A DNA stretch of 64,000 nt from Mactra quadrangularis. Taxonomy: Eukaryota > Mollusca > Bivalvia > Venerida > Mactridae. This document shows positions 1 through 12,578 of this stretch, in pieces (within the stretch, counting starts at the first letter, position 1; every line of letters begins with the position of its first letter). Both the position numbers and the translations under genes were made by a program. The notes under the pieces were generated by a model. The model was not told the DNA's origin and did no database searches. It worked only from the letters and a program-made list of their open reading frames with translations. The stretch is taken from positions 39,391,108 to 39,455,107 of the forward strand of contig CM046305.1 of assembly GCA_025267735.1 (NCBI GenBank). Direction: 5' to 3'.

Positions 1-904
1 ACTATCAAATTGCATATCTCTAATATAAGTTTGAATGAATTATTGTCATTTTATGATATATTTCTTAGTTAGAACGTTAGAGTTTCAACCATATTGATAT
101 TATTCAAATTAATGTTTTCTTATTTCAATTGCCTAGTGCATCAGCGCACCGAATTGTCGAACGTGTGCTACACAACAAACACTAGTTAATCAAGCGTGAT
201 ACATTAAAACCAATTCTAGTCTCAAACTAGACTGGGGACTATGTGTCAAATTGATAAAAGAATTCATTCAAACGCAGTTAAAATGAAACATGCTGCTGTA
301 TGCCTGTATATTCTCCGAAGTTGCAATTATTATCTAATTACTTTAGCTACTGTCTCTATGGCTTTGAATATTCTCTTTTTACGATAACTTGTTCATCCTA
401 AGTCATATTATGTACAACAAATGATCTGGATTTGTTATCGACTTTATCTAGAACCATTTTATCTAAATATCAATGTAATATGACTATATTGTGATTGATT
501 GGAATACTGAAACATATAATCACCGAGTTATCTTAACGCGACCTCATTATCCTAATGGGCTATGCTAACAATGTACAAATATATACAATATTTATATGTA
601 AATAAGTATTCAAATTGAAACGATATCTATCAATATACATATATATAAGATGATGTATTGAAACTGGAAATTTCATTCTGGAAATATTCTGGAATTAGAA
701 TCCAAATGTGATGCATTTGATTAACTGTTGAATGAACGTACAGACAGATATGAGGCAGTTCAGGTTTTTATCTGTAGGCTTTAATAAATGCTTGTTTATT
801 GTTATCAAAGGAAAATACGTCTGATTAAAGCAGAGGAGTATAAGAAGAGTTTCAAAACATAAATGGATTAATGTGTTGTTAGTGGGATTACAGTAAAGAA
901 TAAG
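1..904. other. Upstream intergenic region, no gene seen
   Basis: AT-rich sequence 5' of the receptor gene. I see no convincing exon, RNA gene or inverted-repeat element. The promoter and 5' UTR of the receptor must lie here, but no clear TATA or initiator pair could be chosen. Confidence 0.5.
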
Positions 905-2116
905 ATGGCTAGCACATTATTTTATATATTTGTATGTGTTACTGGTACTCTTGCAAACATGGAGACGTGTTTGACTGATAAAACTAAGACATACAATAAA
1001 TATATAATGCCAATCAACTCTAAAAATGAACCAATATATTTAAATACAGAGTTATACTTAATTTCTATACGAAAAGTTGATTTAACGAGCCAGTTAGTCT
1101 CGCTGAGGCTGATATTAAGCTTGTCATGGACGGACTGTTTCGTGCCATGTCTAAAGGAATGGAACGATACAACTTTAGAGAGATTATCTATCACGTCTGA
1201 TCTTATATGGCTGCCAGATATACGCATTGGAACACCAACAGATTTTGGAATGCCTATAAATGGGGATGTGTACGGGCATATAAATATTTATAGAGATGGA
1301 AAGATACAAGGATGGCCATATATGGATACAGACATGGCTTTCATCCCAAATATTAAGTACTTTCCATTTGACACCCAAGAAATAAGTATTAGAATATACC
1401 CATGGACAGAGTCAATGGACGAATTATACTTTGTTTATGACGATACTGTTAGTCCAGTGAGAGATTTTCAAGAAAACAGTGAGTGGGAAATAATGAGACA
1501 TAGCATACAGAATGGAATCATCACGTGGGAGGATGCCCCCCAAAACTTTTCTAAAATCCAGTTTGAGTTAGTACTTCGTAGAAAATGGTTATATCCAGCT
1601 ATAAATATGATATTACCGGTTGTGATTACCTCAGGTTTAAATTGTCTTGTATTTATATTACCAGTAGAAAGCGGAGAAAGAATAACACTGAACATTTCTG
1701 TATTTTTGACATTAGCTGTTTTTCTTACAATAATAAACGACACACTACCAAGAAACTCAAACGGAATATCATTACTCGTGTTGTATTTGTTACTTCAATT
1801 GATCGGCAGTGTTTTATCAATTGCTTTTACATGCTTAGTTGTCAATATGTATTTCACCAACAATAGTGAACGTCCAACATGGAAACATCGTGTATTGTCT
1901 AAGTTATGCTGCTCTAATCAAAAGGTAGAAGAGGACTTGGCGGAGTCATCAACAATGAAGAATGATGAAAAGGAGCCTGTACCTCAAACAAAGAAAATGA
2001 TATTAGATTACAAAGCGATGTCTATGAAGTTTGATATATTCCTATTCTGGTTATCTGTAGCTTGGAATGTAGTTTTATTTGTGACAATTATAACTGCTGT
2101 AAGTATCCAAGAGTAA
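905..2116 (+). CDS. Cys-loop (nicotinic acetylcholine receptor-type) ion channel subunit, intronless, lacking the Cys-loop cysteines
   Basis: The 403-residue protein has the full pentameric ligand-gated channel layout. A signal peptide covers about residues 1-18. The extracellular domain carries WLPD (102-105, loop A) and FPFD (153-156), with W167 in loop B. Four membrane segments follow: TM1 about 229-252, TM2 about 259-281, TM3 about 288-316 and TM4 about 377-400. TM2 begins GER-ITLNISVFLTL, with Glu at -1' and Leu at 9', the pattern of cation-selective nicotinic channels. The TM3-TM4 loop is short (about 58 residues). The two cysteines that normally bracket FPFD are replaced by Phe146 and Ile160. 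Loop C has no vicinal Cys pair, so this is not an alpha-type subunit. The CDS is one exon, which fits a retroposed copy, as in known lineage expansions of mollusc nicotinic receptors. The ATG at 905 gives the signal peptide directly. Family assignment is secure; ligand and partners are unknown. Confidence 0.9.
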   Translation: MASTLFYIFVCVTGTLANMETCLTDKTKTYNKYIMPINSKNEPIYLNTELYLISIRKVDLTSQLVSLRLILSLSWTDCFVPCLKEWNDTTLERLSITSDLIWLPDIRIGTPTDFGMPINGDVYGHINIYRDGKIQGWPYMDTDMAFIPNIKYFPFDTQEISIRIYPWTESMDELYFVYDDTVSPVRDFQENSEWEIMRHSIQNGIITWEDAPQNFSKIQFELVLRRKWLYPAINMILPVVITSGLNCLVFILPVESGERITLNISVFLTLAVFLTIINDTLPRNSNGISLLVLYLLLQLIGSVLSIAFTCLVVNMYFTNNSERPTWKHRVLSKLCCSNQKVEEDLAESSTMKNDEKEPVPQTKKMILDYKAMSMKFDIFLFWLSVAWNVVLFVTIITAVSIQE

Positions 2117-2628
2117 CAATAATGATATGAAATATGGTGTAATTTAGAGGAATATATTTTACGAAACTGTTGATACAGATTCGACTTTAAGTAAAATATC
2201 TGTCATTATCAGACTGTATATCTGATATCAAATCATTTTAGAATACCCGGCATTCGAAATTTTATCGCTGTTATCTGTTTGTGACAATGATTACATTTAC
2301 CACATGACAGCATATATTGTGTAGAAAGCTTTTTTTTTTAAAAATTATAGCGAGCAACTGAAAATTTGAGGAATTTTATAAGCCTGTCACTGCTCAGACA
2401 CAAGACAATATCTGTTTGAATATTAGAGGTGCTAAGTCCTTTTGAGAGGGCTTAAGAGCTGCTGAAAATGTAAAAATGAAAAACTACAAATTTATTGACA
2501 CGAATATTGCGAAATATTGATCATTAATTTACAATTAGAATATGTTTTATATTTACTTTTATGTTTTTTATCTGATATACTGCTATTGTCATATCTATGT
2601 GTTTGTTTGTTGTATTTATTTAATCTAC
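2117..2628. other. Receptor 3' flank, nothing further recognised
   Basis: AT-rich 3' flank of the receptor. No AATAAA was found close to the stop codon, so the polyadenylation site is unresolved. Confidence 0.4.
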
Positions 2629-2978
2629 CAGAGTAGAAGGGCTGTCATGATACGACAGAAACGTATTGCGATATATTGCAATACATGTACGCTAGCATTG
2701 TATCGCGATACGTACCACGATATATATTAGGGTTTTAGATTCGCTAATTTATCAGAAACATTGCAATTCTTACATGCAGCTACTGATAGAATCTAGCCTC
2801 TTTAGGTCTTTACGCTTATTTAGGACTGTGATATGTGTTTTGCATATAAAAAGATGCTTAAATTGAAGAAAACTATCACCCCCTTAGCTTCAGAACCTCT
2901 TAGAAATCAAGCTCCTAGACACCATGCTTCATGTCCCGATGTATTCGATTCTATGACATGTTTTTCAACAGTTCCGTT

Positions 2979-3380
2979 CAGGGGTGTAACAATACGGTAA
3001 AAATCGTATTGCAATATATTGCAATATGCAAAACCCGTATTGCCGTACCGGTTTTTCGCTTAGACATGCAAAGCATTAATTAATGCATGTACCTTGTCCT
3101 AATTGGATCAGCATAGCACACATATGCGTATTTTCAAATGATCTCTAAGCAAATGTTTAAATCGTGTAAAATGGTCTACATGTTAGAAAAATGCAAGGTT
3201 TGAAACAGAGTTTTGAAAATATTTCTATCAACTGACTAAAGTTCTAACCTTTAAGAGCTAAGTAAGATTATTTCAAGTATTCAATACATTTTAACATTTA
3301 TTTAAATATTTAAACGATTAAAACCGTTACAACTCGTTTTGCAATATTAGCCGGTATATCGGAAAATCGTTACACCCCTA
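2979..3380. mobile_element. hAT-type MITE nested in the family 1 element
   Basis: Termini CAGGGGTGTAAC and GTTACACCCCTA form inverted repeats. An exact 8-bp target duplication GTTCCGTT lies at 2971-2978 and 3381-3388. The element is 402 bp with no coding capacity. CAGGGGTGT ends with an 8-bp TSD place it in hAT. Confidence 0.85.
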
Positions 3381-3589
3381 GTTCCGTTCAACCAACCTAA
3401 CGCGCCTCAATCAGTTAAATTATTGTAACTTAAGCTTAGATTGAATGAACAATGGAAACACTGACGTTTCGCTACTTTCAATTCGCGAAGAGAAGATTTG
3501 TTTCCCAATGAAATAACAAATATCGCCAAATACCGGTGCGATTAATTCGTACCACGCTACGCAATGTCGTTGCTGCTTGTTGCAATATA

Positions 3590-3910
3590 CCGGAGCCGCT
3601 CGGCTAGCTCAGTTTGTAGCACGCAAGTCTACTGATCGAGGGGTCGTGGGTTCGATTCCCGGGCGGGTCATACTTTCGTGGAGATTAGTCATGAAATTAA
3701 TTCTGCGGCCATTCTCTCTCCTACTAATGATTTTTAATTATGTAGGGCAGTAGTCAGTCACTGACGAAAGTATGCGCTTAGTAGTTGGTTAACAGCTAAA
3801 TCCAGAGATTTAGCCTTTCAAGGAGGAGTGAGTAGGTTGACTGGCCGCCGATATATGACCTATACATTGTGTTGCAACGGCGTTAAACCCAACAAAAACA
3901 AACAAACAAA
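3590..3910 (+). mobile_element. tRNA-derived SINE, family A, full length
   Basis: The 5' head is tRNA-like, with an A box (TAGCTCAGTTTGTAGCACG, about 3604-3622) and a B box (GGGTTCGATTCC, about 3648-3659). The head most resembles tRNA-Lys. A conserved body of about 200 bp follows and the 3' end is an (AAAC)n-type tail. An exact 8-bp target duplication GCAATATA sits at 3582-3589 and 3911-3918. Minus-strand relatives lie near 12903 and 34836. Confidence 0.9.
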
Positions 3911-4060
3911 GCAATATAGGCCTACCGATATATCATGACAGCCCTACAGAGTAGCTCTTTTGACGGCTATGGACCAAGAATTCGTGGGTTAGATTCCTAT
4001 ATCAATATCTATAATACTTATAGTATAAAACTTACTGTGGCATTTCATTTAGGTCCAGAG

Positions 4061-5448
4061 CTTTTCGTCTATCTAGGACAGATAAATGTAGGTTTAAGTG
4101 ATGTAAGAGATTTCTGTCAATCTAGGGCAGATAAATGTAGGTTTAAGTGATGTAAGAGATTTTCGTCTATCTAGTGGCAGAAAATGTAGGTTTAAGTGAT
4201 GTAAGAGATTTTTTCGTCTATCTAGGGCAGATAAATGTAGGTTTAAGTGATGTAAGAGATTTTCGTCTGTCTAAGGACAGATAAATGTAGGTTTAAGCGA
4301 TGTAAGAGATTTTCGTCTATCTAGGGACAGATAAATGTAGGTTTAAGTTATGTAAGAGATTTTCGTCTATCTAGGGACATATAAATGTATGTTTAAGTTA
4401 TGTAAGAGATTTTCGTCTGTCTAGTGGCAGATAAATGTAGGTTTAAGTTATGTTAGAGATTTTCGTCTATCTAGGGACAGATAAATATAGGTTTAAGTGA
4501 TGTAAGAGATTTTCGTCTATCTAGTGGCAGATAAATGTAGGTTTAAGTGATGTAAGAGATTTTCGTCTATCTAGGGACAGGTAAATGTAGGTTTAAGTGA
4601 TGTAAGAGATTTTCGTCTATCTAGGACAGATAAATGTAGGTTTAAGTGATGTAAGAGATTTTCGTCTATCTAGGGCAGATAAATGTAGGTTTAAGTGATG
4701 TAAGGGATTTTCGTCTATCTAGGACAGATAAATGTAGGTTTAAGTGATGTAAGAGATTTTCGTCTATCTAGGACAGATAAATGTAGGTTTAAGTGATGTA
4801 AGAGCTTTTCGTCTATCTAGGGACAGATAAATGTAGGTTTAAGTGATGTATGAGATTTTCGTCTATCTAGGACAGATAAATGTAGGTTTAAGTGATGTAA
4901 GAGATTTTCGTTTGTCTAGGGACAGATAAATGTAGGTTTAAGTGATGTAAGAGATTTTCGTCTATCTAGGGCAGATAAATGTAGGTTTAAGTGATGTAAG
5001 AGATTTTCGTCTATCTATGGACAGATAAATGTAGGTTTAAGTGATGTAAGAGATTTTCGTCTATCTAGGGACAGATAAATGTAGGTTTAAGTGATGTAAG
5101 AGATTTTCGTCTACCTAGGGACAAATAAATGTAGGTTTAAGTGATGTAAGAGATTTTCGTCTATCTAGGGGCAGATAAATGTAGGTTTAAGTGATGTAAG
5201 AGATTTTCGTCTATCTTGGGACAGATAAATGTAGGTTTAAGTGATGTAAAAGATTTTGTCTATCTAAGGACAGATAAATGTAGGTTTAAGTGATGTAAGA
5301 GATTTTCGTCTATCTAAGGACCGATAAATGTATGTTGAAGTGATGTAAGAGATTTTAGTCTATCTAGGGACAAATAAATGAAGGTTTAAGTGATGTAAGA
5401 GATTTTCGTCTATCTAGGGACAGATAAATGTAGGTTTAAGTGATGTAA
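4061..5448. repeat. Minisatellite, about 50-bp unit, about 28 copies
   Basis: Tandem array with consensus core GATAAATGTAGGTTTAAGTG followed by ATGTAAGAGATTTTCGTCTA and TCTAGGGACA. Units vary between 49 and 52 bp, mostly at the AGG(G)(A/G)CA step. Copies are very similar, so the array is young or homogenised. It is not protein coding; the unit length destroys any frame. Confidence 0.95.
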
Positions 5449-8400
5449 CACACCATAGGCGCACCTCATTTTTGTCACTCATGTATAAATTAAACTAAGA
5501 GTATGCTGTAACTCCAATATTTAATTCAATATATACATTCGTAGTGAATATGCGCTGATCAGCAAAACGTACACACTAACTGACATAGCATTGGGTTAGT
5601 AAATGTAACGTTGAAATCTGACAATAAGATCAATTAGTTGTGAAATCTTTCTTGGCGATGGCAGCTAGTTGACATGTGGTACTGCTACTGTAATGTTCAA
5701 AACAACCAATGAGTAGAGAGACTTCGCACAGTTAATTCCGATGGTGGGTTGCGTACAGTAAGGTTAAAAAGCCAACGACTTAATGGCGAACATTTGATGT
5801 CACTTTGATAAGATGAAAGTTTGGCTCGATACAATAATAATGATAACATAAAAAACATCAAGAATTTCATTGTTGGCAAATAATCGATGGGTTCAATAAT
5901 TCTGATTTTAAAAACAAATATGAGTTACATTTTGTCACAAATGACTATATGACTTAAATTTCGATCTCACATCAGTCTGTTGCAACTTGAACTTTCCTTC
6001 ATATAGTCCTCACAACATTAATGATAATGTAAAAATTCATCTACCGCCAGTCAATGTTTACAATCTAACCGATCACAATATCAGAAAGACGTCTGCGAAA
6101 GAATTGGCAGATTTTTCTCCTGAATTTTAATCGTACCTGTCTGTGTCCGTCCAACGTTCGATTACCAAATCAAAGTCAATATGTTGATCATGCGACACTC
6201 TGTTAACGACGATAACCATTGAATAGTTATCGGTTTAACATTCATCGAATTATATCTACATGTATATATCAATTTCGCAATGAATGTCAAGATCTCTGGA
6301 CTTTTAAGATTGAAGATGCTCACAGAAATCTTAGATCACTAGATATCAAATTTACGTTGCGGTTATCATAGGCTAGACGCCGCACAGGCCTTGTAAGTGC
6401 TATGTGAGATATACTAACAGCAGTTTGAATTTAATACATCGACTTTTAGCAAACGTCAATCTGATCTTTAAAAATCGTTTTAATGGTTCGATAAACAGTT
6501 TTATTTCGAGCATTAACCAATGCAAATATTCTGATCATGAAAGATTGATGCGGTTATTTCCGATAGTGATTAATCACTGGGATAAGAACAAATAGTTTTA
6601 CAATAAAACAAATAAAGTATAGCTCATTAGTGTTATCTTATGACATATTAGGTTTGAAATATAATACAATAATAGTATAAGTCAATTCATCATTGTATAA
6701 TTTGACACTTACATTATCTTAGTGATTTAGGTTACACTAAATATAACACATATTGTACTAAACCATTATTCTTTTATGTCACTCAATGCCGTATGTTTGT
6801 GTGTGCTTGTGTGAGTGTCACAGGGGAGAATGCAGAGAAGTACACTGTATTCAGTCTATTAGTTCACTACGATGTGCGCTTATAACAAAACGAGAACTAT
6901 AGAATCACGTCATTTGTTTCCAGGGGTGTGTTTTTTAACACGAATCCGAATCTGGATCACCGATCATGATTGGGATTCAGTCGGGTTTTTTTAACTACAA
7001 TCTCAAATCATACTAATCAAGCTCCAAGCTCGATTAAAATGCAATCAAAGATGGCGGATCTGACACTGACAGCATTCGGAACTTCCTCGGCAATCTTCTA
7101 AGCAGATAAACTTATACACGTATCTTCGTAGATGTTCGCAGGTAGTTTCGAATGCACTGACAGCAGAACCTTCGCATGTTGACACCATTACGGTACGCGA
7201 AAATCCTCGAAGAACTTAAAAACCCCAAAGAGGCCCCTAACAACTTAGAAACCATAAAATAAAGCATACAAAACTCTTTAAATCCAAGGATTAACTATAG
7301 ATAGGCATTGAAAATGAAAATTGCTAAATTTTGTAATTATGTGAAGTAGGTTGAAAATAATGAAGATGAAAAATTGACTGTGAGCCAGAAAACCTATTTC
7401 TGTGATTCATTTTTCTTAAAAGATATGTTTGGTGTTTCGACGGACCGGCGGATCGGCTCTGGAACTCAAGGAACTGCCATGCACTCGCGATAAGTATTTT
7501 CTCTTCCTTCTGCCACAGAAATGTAAGTAGCCATATTTTAAGCAACAAGCCATATCAAGATATTTTATTATCATCAATATCATGATTAAGACTGTATGCC
7601 TAATCAGAATCATGATTTCAGAAATAAAACACATCCCAGGATAATCCGAAAACATGATCCGACAAACACTGATAACGCTGGTTTCTCTGGAGCGTCGAGC
7701 CGGCGACAGGCGATTCATTCTAAATATCTCTGAATTTGTAACACAATCACTTATGTTCTTAATGTAATTCGGTATTTTACAATATTTCACTGGTATGCTT
7801 TTTTGCAGCAGTACGGTACTTAGTCCGCCGCGGGCTGTAAAAAAAATGGGACAAACCAAAAGCTGTGAATGTTGTAAGCTTGTTGTGAATTTATCTGGAT
7901 ATTTTGTGATACCATTGAATGATGCGTGTACTTGTACATTATATATCAATAAGTACAATACGCTATGCACATATCCTGAACGATAACCAAGTTTAGAACA
8001 GCAAATTACTGCTAAAAAAGAAATTATCGGTATAGTATAACAAAGAAAACTTGGCTGAGGTTGTGGTACGCTTGTTTATGGACTGATGATATGGATGGAA
8101 GATTGTATATGAACAGCAGGGCAGATTAGTCATATATGATGGAGAATTTACATAATCCTGCACGATTGTAACTTGTAAGGTGATTCGTCCGCACTGATAG
8201 TTGAAAGTGACGCGTTAAAATAGGACGTAGACAAATATATGATTACAAAATAGTCAACAATATATACGAGGATGACAATTTTCACAATAATCACGATGTG
8301 GTTTAAAATAGATTTAAGAGTTCACTTGACTTGATAACAGAGTTCGTGATTTGACATATAAAACAGATGGTTTCTTTCTCAACGATAGATTACTTATACA

Positions 8401-8462
8401 AAACAAAATATATAGTAGAGTTGATAATTTCTTGCAAGACGAACACTTGGATACAATAAACA
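5449..8462. other. Intergenic region, no gene recognised
   Basis: About 3 kb between the minisatellite and the first Kazal gene. Open frames here (for example 7416-7970 on the minus strand) carry no motif I recognise. The last tens of bases before 8463 are probably the promoter and 5' UTR of the Kazal gene. Confidence 0.4.
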
Positions 8463-11400
8463 ATGAAACTTTTTATTCTAGCAATCGTTTTAGGTAGGTT
8501 TGACCTTTAGTTGCTATTTAACTTTCTATTTAAGATTCAATGTTATGACCATTTAGATGTCATGTCGTTCCATATTTACGGAACCCGGGTCATCCGTGCC
8601 GAAGTTGTTAGCTCACCGGGAATTTCTAATATAGTTTCCCGGCGGTTATATCCTTCCATAAAAGTTGACAATAATGTCTATGTTTCTGCTTTAGTAACGT
8701 ATCTAGATATTTTTAAGTAGTTGGCCTTGTGGAAGTGTACAAGAGTACTGGCTTTAGACAAGGGTCCAGTTAGGTTATGTGCGCTGATTGCTGTATAATG
8801 ACCATAATTGTGTTTGACACATCGTAATATCGGTAAAAATAAATATAAACAATTCACAGACGTTTGTACCGAATAGGTACGGAGTAAAATATCACGAAGA
8901 TATCATGGTACATCCACGCCTATCTATAAAGATCCTTAAGCCAAGAGATCAAAGTCTCTTCCTACAGTTGAAAAGACGAATTACTACCGCGACATAATTT
9001 AACAAAATTATAAATTTATGAAGGTCACATGTCTGTCGTCGGAGAGGAAACGGAAGCTACAAAATTAATAGTATTCTCCTTTTTATCCCGGCAAACAAAA
9101 ATACGGGACGCAGTAAATTGTACAAGTAATTTTATTGAAATATTTGTACATAAGCATGCTGACAGAGCCATATTAGGTTTCCGGCAAGTTGCCTCAGTAA
9201 CGACAACAATTTAAATGAGGTGATTACGCCACGATGATGATTATTACAAGTCAATTTTCAGTTCAAAACGCCATTTAATTCCGTAAATCGCTATACAACT
9301 AGCGCATGTACAGAAACTAATATAATATAATTCATTTCAGTTGGTGTGTTCAGTGAGAAGCCAGAATATGGTACAGAACATTGTCGAAATATTCTAGCTA
9401 CTGATTGTAGTGGATACCCTGATGAACCTGTCTGTACTTATGATGGAAATGCTTATGTAACCTACATGAATAGGTAGAATAGAAACTATAGTTCATACAA
9501 AACCCTGTGTATGTAAACAATACAATGAACTAATCCGCGACAGGGGATGCTCAAGATGACAATATAATTCTAATATATTTTTTATAAGTGTCATGTTGGG
9601 GTAATGACAATGCTTTTTTTACCATTACAAACATGATTGATTAAGATAATGTCGGTTTATCTGCCACACTTATTTTGTAAAAATGAACTATTCAACTTTT
9701 GTTTTCAATACTGACTTACCTCTGGAATAGATTGGTTAATTTTTAATGTTAACACAAACATGTAATGTTATTTTGTGCGTAATGTTAATACAAACATGCA
9801 TTGTTATTTCGTGCGAACTAAACTGGACGTCCACGTAAACAATGCGTGTATAAACATAGCCAGTTTCATCACAGACTGATATTTAGGGCTGATTTAATTT
9901 TACAAATTTGTAGTTTAGTTAGTTTACACTTATTTTACAAACATATCATTATACAAAATTTAAATGTGCACAAACACTATTTTAAATATATGTTTACTAT
10001 CAAACTGGTATGTTTAGACCAGAAAATTGCTGTTCATGCATCAGCTTTTTCGCCTATTTAGTGGGCAAGCCCATTGTTTAAAGTAAAAAAAAAACACGCA
10101 TGACCTAGAATACGACCTGTAGTCTTATTTGTTTTGAGATAGGCCTCTATATAAAAAGAAATACCGTGCTAAAATATCATACAAAGAACTTAAAATATAG
10201 TGTTGAAGTTGTTACTTCATTTCAATGATTATTAGATGTTTTCTAACCATGTACGGTAGATCATGATAATGTTTGAATGAAAATGCTTGTAACTATAAGT
10301 ACTTACATAGTTAAGTTCCGCTATATAGTTCACTTCAGTTATTGTAAAACCTTGTAATTTCTGACGATTTTTAAGTCCAAAATGATTGATCTAAAAAGAA
10401 AATGGTCCTTGTATTATGACCATTCAGTTATGAAATATTTGAACTTTACTATTATAATGTTCTTCCATGGTATATTGTAGATGATACAAAGATTGGTAGT
10501 TCATGTATTTGTAATATTCCACTTAAGTACTTAGTGGAAGATACTAACACATTAAAATCCACATCTTTGAATAATGGACACTATACCTTGGCTAAACTTA
10601 TTTTAATTGGTTCCTAATAAGGGACTTTAGTCAGTTATTTCCCCTTGTATACTCTTTAAATAGGTAGGTGCAATTAGTTGGGTTACTCGGATTTTACCCT
10701 TACTTTTCAATGTCAAATTACCAAAATTAATATTAAATAACTTTTTTGTAAATCATTTTATTTGTTTGAAATTCAAGCTAAGTATTTTTAGGGTAAAGAA
10801 CTATCAAAATTTCATCACTTCTGTAAATATCTTTATTTACAAGAAAGATATTAGATGAAATATTTTGTTATTATTTTAATGATAAAATCCAAGGATTCCA
10901 ACTGTAAGGACCTACTTACCAATCGGATTGCTTCATATTTTATTAGGGGAAGATCACTGACTAAATTCCTTTATTGCATTGTCCTTTACATTGCCGCGGC
11001 CATGATGCGCTTGTACAGCTCAGGATCTCAAATCCCAAGATCTTGAGTTCAATGTCAGACCGTTAAAGTTTTAACTACCAAAGCAAGTTTGATATCTGGT
11101 ATTGATTTAGCTTAAATTACCTAAATGTGAAGACAAAAATAAACGTTTGTCAAAGGCAAAAAAATCTCATAACATGATTAAACCTTTGTCTATAAGTTCA
11201 AAAATGTTTCACTATATGTACTCGTATGTTGTTATGAAAAGGAAATTGCTTTAGAAATTAATTTCGTCGTTTGTATTTCTAAGCCAAATACTAGTATGAA
11301 AGCTTTAATATTTTTTAACAGATTGAGTGGCAAACAAAATTTAATGTTAAATCTGCAACCCCCACACGTTCAATTATGCAGAACATTGTAATTGAATTGG

Positions 11401-11964
11401 CTTGTGATGATTTAATGAATAGACTTTTATGAACATAATTTACTAATATGAGCATTTGTTTCCAAATTTGGATTTGGATACTTGTGCCCGAGAGGGTGCG
11501 GGTTCGAATCCCACCCGGGGAGGTTATACCCTTCCATGAAAATTTGACAATAATGTCGATTTTCCTCCATTGATTAGATAATATGGAGAAGTTTCTGGCC
11601 TTGTGGAAGGGTAGGTGAGTACTGGTTATAGACAATGGTCCAGGAAAGCTAGGTTAGGTGCGCTGGACGCCGTAAAATGACCTAAATTGTGTTGACACGG
11701 CGTTAACTCTAATAAATAAATAAATAAATGTTTCAAAATAAAAATGATCAAATGTTTAAATGTTTAAGTCAATCAAAATTTGTTATTCAATTTGCTTTCT
11801 AAGTTAATAACGTAGGATTGTTTCACATGATACATTTACATGATCGTCTTGTTATTTTATATTGTAGTTGTGAGTTCGCCCATGGAATATGTAAACACCA
11901 TGGACACAGTCTTCATGCTTACCATGATGGACCATGTGAAGCCATAACCACACCCACACCTTAA
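8463..11964 (+). CDS. Secreted Kazal-like domain protein, copy 1 (three coding exons)
   Basis: Exons 8463-8493, 9341-9473 and 11868-11964 (stop 11962-11964) join with GT-AG introns in phases 1 and 2 to give 86 residues. Exon 1 encodes a signal peptide (MKLFILAIVL...). The mature part has six cysteines at 25, 33, 42, 56, 63 and 78. PVC-xxDGxxY and C-EFAH-x2-C match agrin/follistatin-type Kazal modules, and the tail is Thr/Pro-rich. C3-C4 spacing is 13 instead of the usual 10, so the fold is probable, not certain. The residue at the usual P1 position (second after the second Cys) is Gly35, so classic trypsin or subtilisin inhibition is doubtful. AATAAA lies at 11993-11998. Introns hold SINE family B copies and an AGGGACTTTAG element. 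The paralogue is at 19390-26504. Splice sites are read from sequence only. Confidence 0.8.
8579..8826 (+). mobile_element. Degenerate SINE family B copy in Kazal 1 intron 1
   Basis: The sequence from GGAACCCGGG to the GTGTTTGACAC end matches, with many changes, the family B body seen at 11466-11729 (tatccttccat, ggccttgtggaag, aagggtcca motifs). The head is decayed. Confidence 0.7.
10620..10971. mobile_element. Short inverted-repeat element (AGGGACTTTAGTCAGTTAT family), copy 1
   Basis: Both ends carry AGGGACTTTAGTCAGTTAT-type inverted repeats (right end decayed to ...ATCACTGACTAAATTCCTTT). The interior matches the 35521-35889 copy throughout. No coding capacity. It lies in intron 2 of Kazal copy 1. 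The superfamily is not resolved. Confidence 0.75.
11466..11729 (+). mobile_element. SINE family B, head truncated
   Basis: Starts within the tRNA-like head (GGATTTGGATAC...), contains the B box GGGTTCGAATCCC, then the family body, and ends in (AAAT)n. The 37071-37366 minus copy shows the complete head that is missing here. It lies in intron 2 of Kazal copy 1. Confidence 0.85.
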
Positions 11965-12083
11965 TTTGTTTCCATGACATGCTTAAAATGATAATAAAAC
12001 TATAAACCACAATAATGTTTCAATTTATTTTATGATTAAGTAATGTCACCATTCATGTGACCTCTGATCACCTTGAAACTGGA

Positions 12084-12578
12084 CAGGGATTTTATATAAC
12101 AGGGATTTGTAACGATAAGTAAATGTAATAGATTTTCATCAAATTTCACGGTCATCGCTATTATTTCGGCCTGTACGGAAAACAAGTATAACGAGTTTAA
12201 ATAAAGATATTTGCATTAAATTTTGTACCAGTACCATTCAAATTGACATAAATGTTCGGGAAAATGTGTTTCTAGATAAATTTGAGATAAATTACGCTCC
12301 AAGACTGTTTCACACAAATAATGCATTTTTCTGCCGATCTGCAATTTTTAGCCCCATTTTACTTCACCTAAAGTCATATTTTCGGTCATTATTGCAACAT
12401 TTTTTTGTCAAAAACTTCAGAAACATCCACAAGTTGCATGGAAGACAACATGTACAAAAACATAAATCAAGTTTTTAAACTCTGGAATAGTTTTTACAGC
12501 CTGCTTCAGCCAGTTATAGACAGTGACGACCGAGAAAAAAAGCACTTCGTTACAAATCCCTGTTATATAGAATCCCTG
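12084..12578. mobile_element. Inverted-repeat element with 7-bp TSD (CAGGGATT family), solo copy
   Basis: Terminal inverted repeats start CAGGGATTYTATATAACAGG and run on into GGATTTGTAAC. The flanking duplication AACTGGA (12077-12083 and 12579-12585) is 7 bp. There is no transposase. A second copy at 14407-17924 has the same ends and also a 7-bp TSD. The superfamily is not assigned; 7 bp is unusual, and P-like or Dada-like groups are possibilities only. Confidence 0.85.

Larger units (their letters stand above)
2637..3946. mobile_element. Non-autonomous hAT-type element (family 1), host to two nested insertions
   Basis: The ends are inverted repeats (AAGGGCTGTCATGATA at the left, its near complement at 3931-3946). 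They are flanked by a perfect 8-bp target duplication CAGAGTAG at 2629-2636 and 3947-3954. An 8-bp TSD with this terminus is typical of the hAT superfamily. No transposase frame is present, so it is non-autonomous. Its interior matches, in opposite orientation, the copy at 24408-24985. About 720 of its 1310 bp come from two later insertions (2979-3380 and 3590-3910). Confidence 0.85.

Noticed and set aside
4061..5448. Array that superficially looks like a CRISPR
   Set aside because: Units are contiguous without unique spacers and the DNA is eukaryotic; it is a minisatellite.
7416..7970. 184-codon open frame on the minus strand
   Set aside because: No domain, no signal of codon bias and no splice context; it also overlaps other frames. 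Left as chance.
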